DNA of 64,000 bases from Clostridium lentum (GCF_014287815.1 NZ_JACOOQ010000010.1:32931-96930), one strand, 5' to 3'; numbered from the stretch's first letter, positions 15,672 through 25,389 are shown. Translations and numbers: made by a program. The notes: a model not told the origin generated them from the letters alone.

Positions 15672-18053
15672 TTATACGAGTACTCCTCTTTTACTTAAAC
15701 TCAATCTATTCCCTCCAACAATGTCGGTATAAGGTGCAATTGTTTCAGCTACAACTTTACCATCTAGTACAGTTTGTAATATGAAAGTACCACCATTAGA
15801 AAGTATATTTTCTGTTTCTTTATTTGGTGTAACCTGTGAACCACGAGGCATAGATACTAATTCAGGCCCTTGTTCCCCTACTATAGCAAGTCCACCTTGG
15901 AAATAGTCGGTACCCTTAGCCAACATTGGAATTTCAGAGATATTAAACCCTTTACCTCCTAAACCAGGTACAAAATCGGGAACTTTAATTTTATTTATAC
16001 CTCTTATGAACATATTAATTGAACTTATTATTGCATTGATTCCGCCTTTAACAAAACTTGTTATACCTTGCCATACTCCAGATACTATATTACTAATACC
16101 TTGCCAGCATTTTTCCCAGTTGCCTGTAAGTAATCCAGTAAGCGTTTGAAAGATACCTTGTAATACTTGTGATGCTCCTTTAACAACTCCAGTTACAGTA
16201 TCCCATACATTTTTAATTTTACTAACTATTAAATCACCGAAATTATTCCATATAAATTTAATAGCAGTAGTTACAGCAGTGAATATTTCTTTTACTATAG
16301 CAAATCCAGCTGAAACTACAGTAGATATCTTTTCTAATGCGATAGATATTACGCTTAAAATAAAATCCCATGCAACAGAAATAGTTTCTTTTAGTCCTGC
16401 TAATATAGGCTGTAATGTATCCCATACATACTGCCATGCAGTTACAATTGCACTCCAGATATTATTTAATATAGGAACTATAGTTGTTAATATAAAATTC
16501 CATGCTTCAACTATGAATGTTTTTATCCCATCTATATAAGGTTGTAACATTGTTGTTATATCAACCCAGCATTGAACTATTACAGTTTTTAAGTATTCTA
16601 ATATAGGTGCCATGAATTCAACTATTGCATTCCATGTATTAATAAAGAAATTTTTAAAATCTTCATTTGTATTCCATAAGTATATAAACCCTGCAACTAA
16701 TGCTGCTATTCCAGCTATAACAGCTATAATAACTCCTCCTGGACCAAACACAGCAGTCATTACTGCTCCAATTCCTTTAGTTCCAGCCATTACGCCTTTC
16801 ATTGCTGCAGCTACACCTTTCCCCCAACCGGCAATTTTAGAACCAGTAGTAATTAACTTACCTATAACTAATAACAATGGCCCAATTGAAGCTGCTATTG
16901 CTCCAATAATCAAAATTAACTTTCTTGTTTCTTCATCTAAATTAGCAAACTTTTGAACAACATTTGTAATCTTTTCTACAGCTTTCATTAACATAGGTAT
17001 TAATACTTCACCAAATGATATTGCAACTCCTTCAAGTGCTGATTTTAATTGTGTTAACTTTCCATTTAAATTATCCTGCATTGTATCTGCCATTGTTTTA
17101 GCTGTTCCATCACAATTATATATAGCTTGTGTTAATTTATCATAATCTGAATCACTAGCATTTATAATTGATAACATTCCAGCTAACGCTTCTTTACCAA
17201 ACAAAGTAGAAGCAGCGGCCCCTTGAGTAACTTCATCTAACCCACCCATTTTTTCTCTCAACATATCCATTACTTCTTTTAATGACTTCATTGAGCCATC
17301 AGCATTAGTTAATGATAAACTATACTCTTCCATTACTGAAGCCATTGAAGATGTTGGTGATAACATATTTGTTAGTGCAGTTTTTAAAGAAGTCCCTGAT
17401 TGGCTTCCTTTAATACCTGCATTTGCCATTAGGGAAAGTGCTATAGAAGTATCTTCTGCAGAATATCCCATCGAACCACATAAAGGAGCTACATATTTAA
17501 ATGATTCTCCTAGCATAGATACATTTGTATTAGCATTTGATGATGCTGAAGCTAATATGTCAGCAAATCTTCCACTATCTGAAGCAGACATTCCAAAAGC
17601 AGTTAAGGCATCTGTGCAAATATCACTTACTGTAGCCAACTCCTCACCTGAAGCAGCTGCAAGATTCATAATACCACTTATACCATCTAACATATCTTCT
17701 GTTTTCCATCCAGCCATGGCCATGTATTGAAATGCTTCAGCTGATTCAGATGCACTATATTTAGTAGTTGCCCCCATCTCTTTAGCTTTTTCAGTCAATC
17801 TTTCTAAATCATCACCAGTTGCGCCACTTATAGCTGCAACTTTGCTAATGCTTTCCTGAAAATTCGCACTAACACTAACTGCTGCAGTCCCTAAGCCAAG
17901 TAAAGTGGTAGTTATACCGAGTGTAAGTGTCTTTCCTATAGAGGTTATTTCCTTACCAGCAGATTTCATAAACTTCTGTGCATTTTGCATTTCCTTTTGC
18001 AATTCGGAAAAGTCGGCTCCTGCTCTTACTAAGAGATTTCTAATTATCGCCAA
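15672..18053 (-). CDS. Tape measure protein
   Basis: The start is set at a TTG at 18053 because GGAGGTGA lies 6-7 bases before it. The alternative GTG at 18062 would sit inside that ribosome binding site. The product is about 793 aa: MAIIRNLLVRAGADFSEL opening, a phage_tail_TIGR01760-type core (residues 60-330 with SISKVAAISGATGDDL and alanine-rich helices), membrane-like segments near 380-460, and repeated Trp-containing helices (AWNFIL, TAWQYVW) at about 480-640. It sets tail length. It overlaps the chaperone frame by 14 bases. Confidence 0.92.
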   Translation of the reverse strand: MAIIRNLLVRAGADFSELQKEMQNAQKFMKSAGKEITSIGKTLTLGITTTLLGLGTAAVSVSANFQESISKVAAISGATGDDLERLTEKAKEMGATTKYSASESAEAFQYMAMAGWKTEDMLDGISGIMNLAAASGEELATVSDICTDALTAFGMSASDSGRFADILASASSNANTNVSMLGESFKYVAPLCGSMGYSAEDTSIALSLMANAGIKGSQSGTSLKTALTNMLSPTSSMASVMEEYSLSLTNADGSMKSLKEVMDMLREKMGGLDEVTQGAAASTLFGKEALAGMLSIINASDSDYDKLTQAIYNCDGTAKTMADTMQDNLNGKLTQLKSALEGVAISFGEVLIPMLMKAVEKITNVVQKFANLDEETRKLILIIGAIAASIGPLLLVIGKLITTGSKIAGWGKGVAAAMKGVMAGTKGIGAVMTAVFGPGGVIIAVIAGIAALVAGFIYLWNTNEDFKNFFINTWNAIVEFMAPILEYLKTVIVQCWVDITTMLQPYIDGIKTFIVEAWNFILTTIVPILNNIWSAIVTAWQYVWDTLQPILAGLKETISVAWDFILSVISIALEKISTVVSAGFAIVKEIFTAVTTAIKFIWNNFGDLIVSKIKNVWDTVTGVVKGASQVLQGIFQTLTGLLTGNWEKCWQGISNIVSGVWQGITSFVKGGINAIISSINMFIRGINKIKVPDFVPGLGGKGFNISEIPMLAKGTDYFQGGLAIVGEQGPELVSMPRGSQVTPNKETENILSNGGTFILQTVLDGKVVAETIAPYTDIVGGNRLSLSKRGVLV

Positions 18054-18366
18054 TAACTTCACCTCCCATCATTGCATTTAATCTTTTAACTGCCTCTAAC
18101 ATTTCTTTAGGTGTTTGCTTTTTCTTTTCTTTAAGTAAATCTTTAAGTTTGGGGATCTTCTTCATTCTTGATAATGCTGCAGTATAGTATGCTTGCACTA
18201 TCAATTCTTTTGAACGTTCCTTTTCCTTGTCTTCAAATACCTCTATTGATACAAATAATTCATAAGGTGTCATGTTCCAAAAATCTTTCAATGGAATTCC
18301 TATTCTAATAGCAATCTTCATACAGTTTTCTATAGAAAACTCTTGAGTAGAGCTACTGCTATCTAC
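18040..18366 (-). CDS. Tail assembly chaperone, downstream (T) frame, made by -1 frameshift
   Basis: This 108-codon frame has an ATG at 18321 but no ribosome binding site there. It is open back to 18366, exactly where a -1 slip on A AAA AAG places the ribosome. The fused product would carry the complete upstream chaperone plus this tail. In siphoviruses the GT-type fusion binds the tape measure. The next gene is the tape measure, as in that model. Confidence 0.78.
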   Translation of the reverse strand, partial: VDSSSSTQEFSIENCMKIAIRIGIPLKDFWNMTPYELFVSIEVFEDKEKERSKELIVQAYYTAALSRMKKIPKLKDLLKEKKKQTPKEMLEAVKRLNAMMGGEVIGDN

Positions 18367-18662
18367 TTTTTTTCTTGAACCCCAAAAGCATCTTGCATTA
18401 TTTGAGGTATTAATTCTATTGCCCCTTTAATTCCTAGATGTTCATCTAGTAATTCTGTTGTTTTCTCTAATGTTAATGAGTTATCTTCATGTTTTAACCC
18501 AGCATAAAATATAACTGGAACAATTTCCTCAACCTCTAAATCTTCACTTTCAAAATCAATTTTTGTTAAGCTATTTCCAGTAATATTTTTAAATTCTTGC
18601 ATAGCTTTAAAACCTAATACAATATTCCTTGCTTTATCTAGTTTAACTGTTGTAAAAATCAT
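18363..18662 (-). CDS. Tail assembly chaperone, upstream (G) frame
   Basis: 99 aa, helical and acidic, between tail tube and tape measure, the standard place of the G chaperone. It ends GVQEKK at a TAG lying directly behind the slippery heptamer. A good AGGAGG precedes the ATG. Confidence 0.8.
   Translation of the reverse strand: MIFTTVKLDKARNIVLGFKAMQEFKNITGNSLTKIDFESEDLEVEEIVPVIFYAGLKHEDNSLTLEKTTELLDEHLGIKGAIELIPQIMQDAFGVQEKK
18366..18372 (-). other. -1 programmed ribosomal frameshift site A AAA AAG
   Basis: In the upstream frame the codons read GAA AAA AAG TAG. The heptamer A_AAA_AAG is the most efficient class of bacterial slippery sequence. A -1 slip moves the reading frame to GTA GAT AGC, which stays open to 18040. 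Downstream bases can form a short hairpin (TTTTCTATAGAAAA). Confidence 0.82.
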
Positions 18663-18683
18663 ATTTATACCTCCTTAAATAAA

Positions 18684-18707
18684 AAGACTAGCAATTATGC
18701 TAGTCTT
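18684..18707 (-). terminator. Attenuating terminator after the tail tube gene
   Basis: AAGACTAGCA and TGCTAGTCTT form a perfect 10-bp stem, with T5 following on the minus strand. It overlaps the tail tube stop. It would make tail tube transcripts more abundant than chaperone and tape measure transcripts. Confidence 0.8.
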
Positions 18708-19122
18708 AAGAAATTGTAAGTGATGGTTTACCACTTACTTTTATAGCTGCTTCAAATGGAATATTATCTTCAAGTGGAGCAGATGTTGTTATTGATGTTA
18801 CAACTCCAGCAAATTCCCATTTTGCGCCTAATGATTCAGGGAACTGAATTTCAAATTTTGATAATTCTCCCGATTCAAATAGATCATATAATTCTTTTTG
18901 TCCTTTTTCTTCTGTTGGATTGAAGAAACCTGTTAAAGATACTTCACCAGCATCTTTTAAACCTTGCATAAACTCTCTGTATCCATCTTTGGAATCAAGA
19001 GTTGTAACTTCAATAGTATCAGCTGATAATTCCATTCCTCCTATTTCAGTTAATTCTGCAACAGCTTTTTTAACATCATCTTTTACAATATTAAATTTAG
19101 TACCTATACCTTTAGTTGCCAT
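18706..19122 (-). CDS. Major tail (tube) protein
   Basis: 138 aa of the phage tail tube family: IEVTTLDSKDGYREFMQGL and SLTGFF near residues 37-70, then a beta-sandwich. It polymerises as hexameric rings around the tape measure. Good ribosome binding site (AAGGAGG), and followed by an attenuator, which suits a highly expressed structural gene. Confidence 0.9.
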   Translation of the reverse strand: MATKGIGTKFNIVKDDVKKAVAELTEIGGMELSADTIEVTTLDSKDGYREFMQGLKDAGEVSLTGFFNPTEEKGQKELYDLFESGELSKFEIQFPESLGAKWEFAGVVTSITTSAPLEDNIPFEAAIKVSGKPSLTIS

Positions 19123-19124
19123 TA

Positions 19125-19514
19125 TTATTCCTCCTTATAGTTAACAGTTAATAGTAAACTGCTTTTATATGCGTTAGGTTGATAAATATATTCTTGTCCT
19201 AACTCTTCTAAATCTAAGTTTTCTATTCTAGGACCAGTTTCGCCTAGCCTTTTAAATAGTAACCCTGTTAATTTCCTTTTTAATAATTCACTTATTAAAT
19301 CAAGATTACTGTAATCATCAGCAATTAAAACTAATTCATATGTTGATTCAATGTCATTAATTATTCCTGATAAATCCTTTGATAGTTTACTTCTACTTTT
19401 TCTGTAAACTAAAAATGGTGGCCTAACACCTTCAGGAGCTATAACAGGATAAACTTTATTATTAAGCTCTTTTATTTTTTTTAATTTTAATCTTAATGCT
19501 TTATCAAAAGTCAT
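19125..19514 (-). CDS. Tail terminator / completion protein-like
   Basis: 129 aa, alpha/beta, between the gp10-like protein and the tail tube, where the tail terminator (lambda U / HK97 gp10-adjacent DUF3168-type) is encoded. PFLVYRKSRSKLSKDLSG resembles that family's strand-loop. The assignment is by position and general shape. Confidence 0.65.
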   Translation of the reverse strand: MTFDKALRLKLKKIKELNNKVYPVIAPEGVRPPFLVYRKSRSKLSKDLSGIINDIESTYELVLIADDYSNLDLISELLKRKLTGLLFKRLGETGPRIENLDLEELGQEYIYQPNAYKSSLLLTVNYKEE

Positions 19515-19525
19515 ATTACTACCTC

Positions 19526-19963
19526 TTACAATTTATCAATTTCATCAGTAAGTGTATTAATGATTACTTTTTCAATTCTATTTTTATTATCTGTTACTGA
19601 ATTATATAATGTTTTAAAACCAGGTGAATAACCACCGCTTTTAGTTTTAAATCCATATTCAACACTTGCTGGATAATATGCCCTTTTACCATTCTTCGAA
19701 ATTTTAACAAACACATCATTATAGTTAGGATCTGGCCATAAATCATAAACCTTTTTGGCTTTTATCTTAGTTTTTTCTGCTTTTTCTTTAATAGCTTTTC
19801 TAAGATATCCTGTTTGGTCTACCCAGCGACCATTTTTAGCATCTTGCTTTGCTATTTGTATACCTTTTTTAGCAGCTCTATTAACACATTTTTGAGGTAA
19901 TTCACCTACTTTTTTTATCATTTCAATAGCTTCATCAAGCCCTTCTATTGTAATGTGGCTCAT
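19526..19963 (-). CDS. HK97 gp10-type tail completion protein
   Basis: 145 aa from ATG at 19963, which overlaps the upstream stop as TGATG and lies 8 bases after GGGAG. It has the gp10 pattern: an N-terminal helix (LDEAIEMIKK), a basic region with DQTGYLRKAI and an aromatic VEYGFKTK core. It joins tail and connector. Confidence 0.8.
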   Translation of the reverse strand: MSHITIEGLDEAIEMIKKVGELPQKCVNRAAKKGIQIAKQDAKNGRWVDQTGYLRKAIKEKAEKTKIKAKKVYDLWPDPNYNDVFVKISKNGKRAYYPASVEYGFKTKSGGYSPGFKTLYNSVTDNKNRIEKVIINTLTDEIDKL

Positions 19964-20259
19964 CACATTAACTCCCTACACATTAATTGTAAAAAAGAAT
20001 TTCTTTCATATTCATTTATAACAGATATAATATAGAAAATTCTTTCATTGTACAAAATCCGCATATCTGATGTAATTCCTTTTCTGTATCTTAATCTGAT
20101 TTTATGTGTTAAATCACTATTTATAGTTTCCGCTTGATAATATTCTTTTCCTGATATGGGATTTATATTAGCCCAAGTAGTAAATGAATTGCTCCATTCT
20201 TCTGTTTCTAAATCTTGAATTTGAAAAGTAATTCTATGTCTTAGTTGACCTGGATTCAT
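19963..20259 (-). CDS. Head-tail adaptor / head closure protein
   Basis: 98 aa. The start at 20259 is chosen because AGGGAGG lies 7 bases before it. MNPGQLRHRITFQ and the WANINPISGKEYYQA segment are hallmarks of the SPP1 gp16 / HK97 gp7-type closure family. It seals the portal after packaging. Confidence 0.9.
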   Translation of the reverse strand: MNPGQLRHRITFQIQDLETEEWSNSFTTWANINPISGKEYYQAETINSDLTHKIRLRYRKGITSDMRILYNERIFYIISVINEYERNSFLQLMCRELM

Positions 20260-20272
20260 TTTCATTCCTCCC

Positions 20273-20545
20273 TTAACTAAAATTGCTTAATTTATCTAAT
20301 ATTGTAGTTACTATAATATCTTTTTTTGTGTTATTAGAAATAAATGTCCCTCTATTATCATACATATCCTGTATTAATTTAAGCTGTACTAAATCAGCTA
20401 ATTTAATAGCTTTTTCATTGTTTTTATAACCTTCTCCTACACATGATTCAATATATATATCACTAACTTCTATTAAATCTGATAAGTAATCATTATCTTC
20501 ATCAAAATCAATTCTTAAATGCTGCTTAACCTTATCTAAAGTCAT
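20273..20545 (-). CDS. Head-tail connector protein (gp6/gp15 type)
   Basis: 90 aa, all-helical: VKQHLRIDFDEDNDYLSDLIEVSDIYIESCVG, here residues about 5-36, is the typical start of HK97 gp6-like connectors. It binds below the portal. It lies between capsid and closure genes as expected. Confidence 0.88.
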   Translation of the reverse strand: MTLDKVKQHLRIDFDEDNDYLSDLIEVSDIYIESCVGEGYKNNEKAIKLADLVQLKLIQDMYDNRGTFISNNTKKDIIVTTILDKLSNFS

Positions 20546-20597
20546 ATAATCACCCTTTCTATAAAAATTAAGGAAAGGGAAATTAATCCCTTACCTA

Positions 20598-21680
20598 TTA
20601 AGCTAATTCTATTTTCTTTATTGATCTCTTTGAGCCTTTAATAACATCAATTCTTTCTAAAACTCTTAATTTAATAGTGTCATCATTAAATCCAGCTTCA
20701 ACACTTCTTGCCACTGTAACACCTTTTCTGACTATGAATTTAACAGCTTCTTTCATGTTTAAAGAGAAGAATATTTTCTTATTTTCTTCAGATGATTCAA
20801 GTAATTCGTTATCAAAAGTTGCTATTTCTTTTCCATTAAAGTATTCTTTATCACCAATAGTTGTAATAAGGTTTAAGTTTCTGCCTTGCTTATCTTTCAT
20901 ATTCTTTAAATGTGCATATCCTTCCACGTTGCATAGTGTGATTAAACCTTTCTTTACAGCTGGCACAGCTTTAGCCATTACATCTTCTAATGCAGTATAA
21001 TCAGTCGCTTCAACTTCTTCAGCGTTAGTGTTTATAACATCTAATATCTTTTTATTTTCTTTAGCTACTGCAATTTCTGTAAAATTAGTTTTAGCAATAT
21101 CTTCTATTTCAACTTCTGCATCCTCAACTAATTCAGAAGATAATGTTTGAATTAAACCAACTTTAGCACATTTATAAGGTAATTCAGTAGTTACTAAAGT
21201 ACCATCTACTATATTACTACCTTCTGTAATATCAGATAAATTATTTTGATCATAATCAACAACCGGTATAGAACCTTCATTTTTTGTAACCTTTTTAACA
21301 TCACAATATTCTTTTAATGATCCATAGCCTTTTTTGATTTCTTCTAATTCATTAATGAATTGCTTTGGTAATACTGCAGCATTATCGCTAGTTTTAACTG
21401 CTGCTCTTTCTTCTTTTGATAATTCTTTGCGCATTATACTTTTTGTTATTGCTCTCATTTCATTTACTGGCATATCTTCTTTACCTCTTCTTTCAGTATC
21501 TTTTTGCTTTTCTAAATCTCTTTGTTCTTGTTCTTCAAGTTCTTCAGCTAATTCAATTTTTCTTTGAATTTCTCTTACTTCTTTTGTAACCTCTTCAGCC
21601 TTTGCTAAATCAGTATTTAATAATCCTCTAGCTTCTTGTTTCTTTTCTGCTAATAATTGTCTTAATTCTTTAATTTTCAT
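20598..21680 (-). CDS. HK97-fold major capsid protein with N-terminal scaffold (delta) domain
   Basis: 360 aa. Residues 1-100 form a charged coiled coil (KKQEARGLLN to EEQEQRDLEKQ), the delta domain removed by the protease. The rest has HK97 capsid features: LPKQFINELEEIKK, SELVEDAEVEIEDI and the P-domain strand ending KGSKRSIKKIELA. Maturation would cleave near residue 100. The protease and portal genes are directly upstream. Confidence 0.93.
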   Translation of the reverse strand: MKIKELRQLLAEKKQEARGLLNTDLAKAEEVTKEVREIQRKIELAEELEEQEQRDLEKQKDTERRGKEDMPVNEMRAITKSIMRKELSKEERAAVKTSDNAAVLPKQFINELEEIKKGYGSLKEYCDVKKVTKNEGSIPVVDYDQNNLSDITEGSNIVDGTLVTTELPYKCAKVGLIQTLSSELVEDAEVEIEDIAKTNFTEIAVAKENKKILDVINTNAEEVEATDYTALEDVMAKAVPAVKKGLITLCNVEGYAHLKNMKDKQGRNLNLITTIGDKEYFNGKEIATFDNELLESSEENKKIFFSLNMKEAVKFIVRKGVTVARSVEAGFNDDTIKLRVLERIDVIKGSKRSIKKIELA

Positions 21681-21715
21681 TTAAATTTCCTCCAATTTAA
21701 CGCAAATTAAAAGAC

Positions 21716-22327
21716 TTAAATTAAATCTAACTCTAATTTAAGTCTTTGCTTTCTTAATTCATTGTTTTTTTCATTTTCTAAATCCTCTTTAGCCCTCTTA
21801 TAACTTGTACAACTTGTACTTTCATATGCTGGGTTAGTTACAATAGATACATCAAATATTTCTTTAATCTTATTAATTGTTCTTAAATCATATCCTCTTT
21901 TTCCATTATCCCAATCCCATGTTTGGGCTTCGTTATCGCTCCAATCTAAAGCAAATGCAAAGCTACACTTATCTATCAATCCAACACTCATATTAGTTAT
22001 TAAATCTCTAGAATATGAAGTATCTGTTGGCACTGCATCAAAGAATAATCCTTTTTCATCTACAGTTAAGGTTAATGCTCCAATGCCCTCAAATTTATTA
22101 TTTCTAGCAAGTGGCTTATCCATATCATGATTAATATTTAATACCACATTATCCATAATACAGTTATCTAAGGCACCTTTCCTTATTATTTCCCTAAAGC
22201 ATCCTAAATCTTCACTTAAACTATCAAATGTTAGTGCATATCCTTGTAGATGTGTTTGTTTTTCTTCGCCTTCTCCAATACTTCTAACTTCAAAAGTAGT
22301 ATTTACTTTAATTATCTCCTTCTTCAC
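21716..22327 (-). CDS. HK97-family prohead protease
   Basis: About 203 aa, with the GTG at 22327 best placed behind AAAGGAGG. It has the U35 family features: GYALTFDSLS near the start, the catalytic His in LNINHDMDKPLAR, and the Ser in IDKCSFAF followed by IFDVSIVTNPAYEST. It processes the capsid delta domain. It overlaps the end of the portal gene by 20 bases. Confidence 0.9.
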   Translation of the reverse strand: MKKEIIKVNTTFEVRSIGEGEEKQTHLQGYALTFDSLSEDLGCFREIIRKGALDNCIMDNVVLNINHDMDKPLARNNKFEGIGALTLTVDEKGLFFDAVPTDTSYSRDLITNMSVGLIDKCSFAFALDWSDNEAQTWDWDNGKRGYDLRTINKIKEIFDVSIVTNPAYESTSCTSYKRAKEDLENEKNNELRKQRLKLELDLI

Positions 22328-23531
22328 TTTCATCACCTCCTTTCACAGTATCTTTTTGCCATGTAGCATTTCCTGCAATAAGATTTTCAAGTGTAATTTG
22401 TCCAGCTGGTAAGGTAACAACATCTCCACCTTCTACAAGTGGTACTCCTAGTATTCTTTTACAATCATTAATTGTATAAATACCATCTTTTACATATCTA
22501 TCTAATATAATACTTTGCTTTTCTGGACTGGTTCTAAGCATTGCATTAACATTAAATCTTATCTTGTATCCTTTTTTTCTATCCCTTTCAGTTAGAAGTT
22601 TCCAATCCATCTCCTGCTCTAATGCAGTTATAAATGGAATAATTGCATTACTTAAAAAAGCAATATTTTCTTCTTCACTTAATGAACCTTTCTCTATAAG
22701 TGAATAAGGAACACCAACTGCACTTGTTATATCTTTTTTGCCAATTACTTTCAATTCTGCAAACTGACTATCTGCTAATGATAAATTTAAAGGGCTTATA
22801 TTAAATCCTGCTGGGACTGTAAAAACTCTTCCTTTAGCACTATATAGCCTGTTGAATTTTTCCTGTACCTTTTTTAATTCTTTATCATCTTTTATATCAG
22901 ATGTTAATTGAACTACTGCTTTATTAGTTAATCCATTAGAGAATAAATCTGCCTGATACTTTTGAGCTTTTACATTAGTTTCAATACTATCTTTTATATA
23001 AGATTTAGTTGCTTTGAATTTGATTCCATCAATAGAATTATCTCTTAAAATAATAATATCTTTATCAAAACAACTGCCACTTACATCTCCACATGTAAAA
23101 TCTACTAAAACTTTATTTGTTTTGTTGGATTTAATAAGCCCAGCATTATCAACTATAAACTGATTAATTCTAACTGGATAAAGTGCTTTAACTAATCCTT
23201 TGTCATTATAATCAATATATAGCCCTGCTGCTCCATAGTGTTTAGTCATCATTATTAATGCTTTTATAGTTTCAAATGCATTCATATTTTCATTTGGTCT
23301 TAATCTTAATAATTCATAAAGATAAAAGTCTTCAGCATCTATATCTCCTTTTTCTGTTTTTACTTTTGTTACTATTGGCAGTTTAGCAATATTATCAGCA
23401 TAAAGATTAATGCATTTTGAGTATGCACTATCATTATTTCCAATATCACTATCTTCTCCTTTAATCCAAGCAGTCCAGTCAAATGGATTTTCACCTACTG
23501 CACTTCTCTTTTCAAAGATTTTTTCAAACAT
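22308..23531 (-). CDS. HK97-family portal protein
   Basis: 407 aa. Typical motifs include NIAKLPIVTKV, ALYPVRINQF and VPYSLIEKGSLSEEENIAFLSNAIIPF, with a C-terminal acidic tail. It forms the dodecameric DNA gate. ATG follows AGGAGGTG. Gene order TerL, portal, protease, capsid is canonical. Confidence 0.94.
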   Translation of the reverse strand: MFEKIFEKRSAVGENPFDWTAWIKGEDSDIGNNDSAYSKCINLYADNIAKLPIVTKVKTEKGDIDAEDFYLYELLRLRPNENMNAFETIKALIMMTKHYGAAGLYIDYNDKGLVKALYPVRINQFIVDNAGLIKSNKTNKVLVDFTCGDVSGSCFDKDIIILRDNSIDGIKFKATKSYIKDSIETNVKAQKYQADLFSNGLTNKAVVQLTSDIKDDKELKKVQEKFNRLYSAKGRVFTVPAGFNISPLNLSLADSQFAELKVIGKKDITSAVGVPYSLIEKGSLSEEENIAFLSNAIIPFITALEQEMDWKLLTERDRKKGYKIRFNVNAMLRTSPEKQSIILDRYVKDGIYTINDCKRILGVPLVEGGDVVTLPAGQITLENLIAGNATWQKDTVKGGDESEEGDN

Positions 23532-23542
23532 ATTATCACCTC

Positions 23543-23701
23543 CTATCTATATCTAGCTATTATTATTGCTATCCCAAACAATACAAAGGATAGCAAGTAT
23601 AATCCAATATAGATATTAAGGGATATTGTTGTGCTAATAAGTATAGTTAATGCTATAAATATTAATATATCTACTAAGTTTTTATTAACCCATTTCTTCA
23701 T
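23543..23701 (-). CDS. Small two-span membrane protein between TerL and portal
   Basis: A 52-aa frame from ATG at 23701, 3 bases after the TerL stop. Hydrophobic helices lie at about residues 10-25 and 30-47, with a basic head (MKKWVNKN). Its stop lies in the portal ribosome binding site region, so spacing fits a gene in the operon. The ribosome binding site is weak (GGGGGTAGG). Function unknown. Confidence 0.55.
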   Translation of the reverse strand: MKKWVNKNLVDILIFIALTILISTTISLNIYIGLYLLSFVLFGIAIIIARYR

Positions 23702-23704
23702 AAC

Positions 23705-25387
23705 CTACCCCCAATCCATTGCATCTAATGCAGCAACTGCATCATAATCTTCGCTTGGTAATACAAACTCTGTAAATGCAAATATTAAAACTGCAACCAT
23801 ATCTATTCTTTGTTTATTTTTATCCTCTTTTGCTAACATTTCATCATCAGATTTACCTTTGTTGGTAATTGCATTTTTCATATTCCAATCTAATAATTCA
23901 TTTTTCTCATATCTTACTTCATCATCATAGATTTTCTTTCTAAATTCTTTAGTTGCTGGACTTAAATTTGTATATGTCTGCTTTAGTAAAATTACATCAT
24001 AATCTTCAGCTAACCTTTCCATCATTTCTTTTGCATTCATAGGATCTGTTACTATAGCTTTAATATTGCACTCATATTCAGTTTCAATATTTCTTATGTA
24101 TTCCTCAACTTTTGTATAATTTACAGTCATTCCTTCATGTAAATCACAGTAATTTTTCTTTGCATAATCCCTATAATTAATATTTTCTCTTCTATCAGCT
24201 AAACTCATTTCTGGAAGGAAACCATGAGATTTACAATATACTATTCCATCTTCAACATACATTATAGATACTGCAGTTAAATCTGTTGTTACTGATAAAT
24301 CTACTCCAATAACAACATCTTTACCTTTAAAGTCAACTTTATCAACTCTACATTTCTTCCAGTAGTCAATATTTATATATTTATTAATTTCGTTACTTTC
24401 TAAGAAAATATTAAAATTCTTTGTGAAAAGTTCTTCCTGCTCACTTATTTTTATTTTTGCCGTTTCTCTATCCTGTCTTATTTCATCATAATTTTCTTCA
24501 ACTCTTAAAGGATTTGCTTTATATAGTCCTTCTTCAGTCCATACTTCCTCTTTTGAACAGTAATAAAGCAGACAGAAAAGCCTTTTATTTTCTATAGTCC
24601 CTTCAAGTACAGCTCTATCATATTCCAATTCCTCTGGCATAATAGAATTACTTTCGGCATAAGCTGTAGTAATTTTAAACATTATAGGATTTAATACTGA
24701 TAACTGTCCTTTTCTCATAGCTTGAATATTCTTGTTATCAGTAAATGCTCCAACTTCATCACAACATACTGCCGCAGGTCTAATAGAGTTGTTCTTATTA
24801 GCTTTTGCAGTTCTTGGATAATAGAAACTATTTGTTATTTTGCATTTAATAACTCCTATTTCACTTTCTGATACAAAAAAATGTTTCTTTATTGCTGGGC
24901 TTGCTTCTATAAGCTGGGCCATAGCTTTTCTTACTTCCTTTGCTAGATCTCTATCTATACATATAGAATAAAACTCACTAAATGCTTGCTCTGTAAGCAT
25001 AAGTAATAATAAAACTAAAGCAATTATAAATGTTTTAGCATTTTTTCTAGGTATAAATAAAACTACATCTCTATACCTGAACTTTTTCTTGTTATTTTTA
25101 TATCTCCAGCCAAAGATAGCAGTTAAAAAAAAGGCCTGGAATCCTTCCAAACCTTCTAAAACCTGTTTTCCTGCTATAAACCCAGTAGCATAATTAAAAA
25201 GCTTTAATAAATTATTTATCTTTTTTAATTTCTTTTCACTAAAGCAGAATTCAAAATCATCTAAATATTGATTTTTCTCGTAATCATCTATGAAAATCCT
25301 ACACTGCATTTTAACTTCATCTGTGGTTATTTCCCTACCTTCAATGACATCTCTACAGTACTTTAATGCCTTTTCTAATAAAACCAT
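23705..25387 (-). CDS. Terminase large subunit
   Basis: 560 aa, Terminase_1 (HK97/Lactococcus) type. The ATPase domain has a deviant Walker A (FIPRKNAKTF, about residue 110) and Walker B AAVCCDEVGAF near 205. The nuclease domain has VIGVDLSVTTDLTA and VTDPMNAKEM. It pumps DNA into the procapsid and cuts at cos together with HNH. TerS ends 2 bases upstream. Confidence 0.94.
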   Translation of the reverse strand: MVLLEKALKYCRDVIEGREITTDEVKMQCRIFIDDYEKNQYLDDFEFCFSEKKLKKINNLLKLFNYATGFIAGKQVLEGLEGFQAFFLTAIFGWRYKNNKKKFRYRDVVLFIPRKNAKTFIIALVLLLLMLTEQAFSEFYSICIDRDLAKEVRKAMAQLIEASPAIKKHFFVSESEIGVIKCKITNSFYYPRTAKANKNNSIRPAAVCCDEVGAFTDNKNIQAMRKGQLSVLNPIMFKITTAYAESNSIMPEELEYDRAVLEGTIENKRLFCLLYYCSKEEVWTEEGLYKANPLRVEENYDEIRQDRETAKIKISEQEELFTKNFNIFLESNEINKYINIDYWKKCRVDKVDFKGKDVVIGVDLSVTTDLTAVSIMYVEDGIVYCKSHGFLPEMSLADRRENINYRDYAKKNYCDLHEGMTVNYTKVEEYIRNIETEYECNIKAIVTDPMNAKEMMERLAEDYDVILLKQTYTNLSPATKEFRKKIYDDEVRYEKNELLDWNMKNAITNKGKSDDEMLAKEDKNKQRIDMVAVLIFAFTEFVLPSEDYDAVAALDAMDWG

Positions 25388-25389
25388 AT

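Noticed and set aside
16279..16956. Plus-strand frames of 86 and 114 codons
   Set aside because: They are shadows of the alanine- and isoleucine-rich tape measure gene.
18215..18222. GAACGTTC as another LexA site
   Set aside because: It lacks the four-base spacer, lies inside the chaperone gene and has no promoter nearby.
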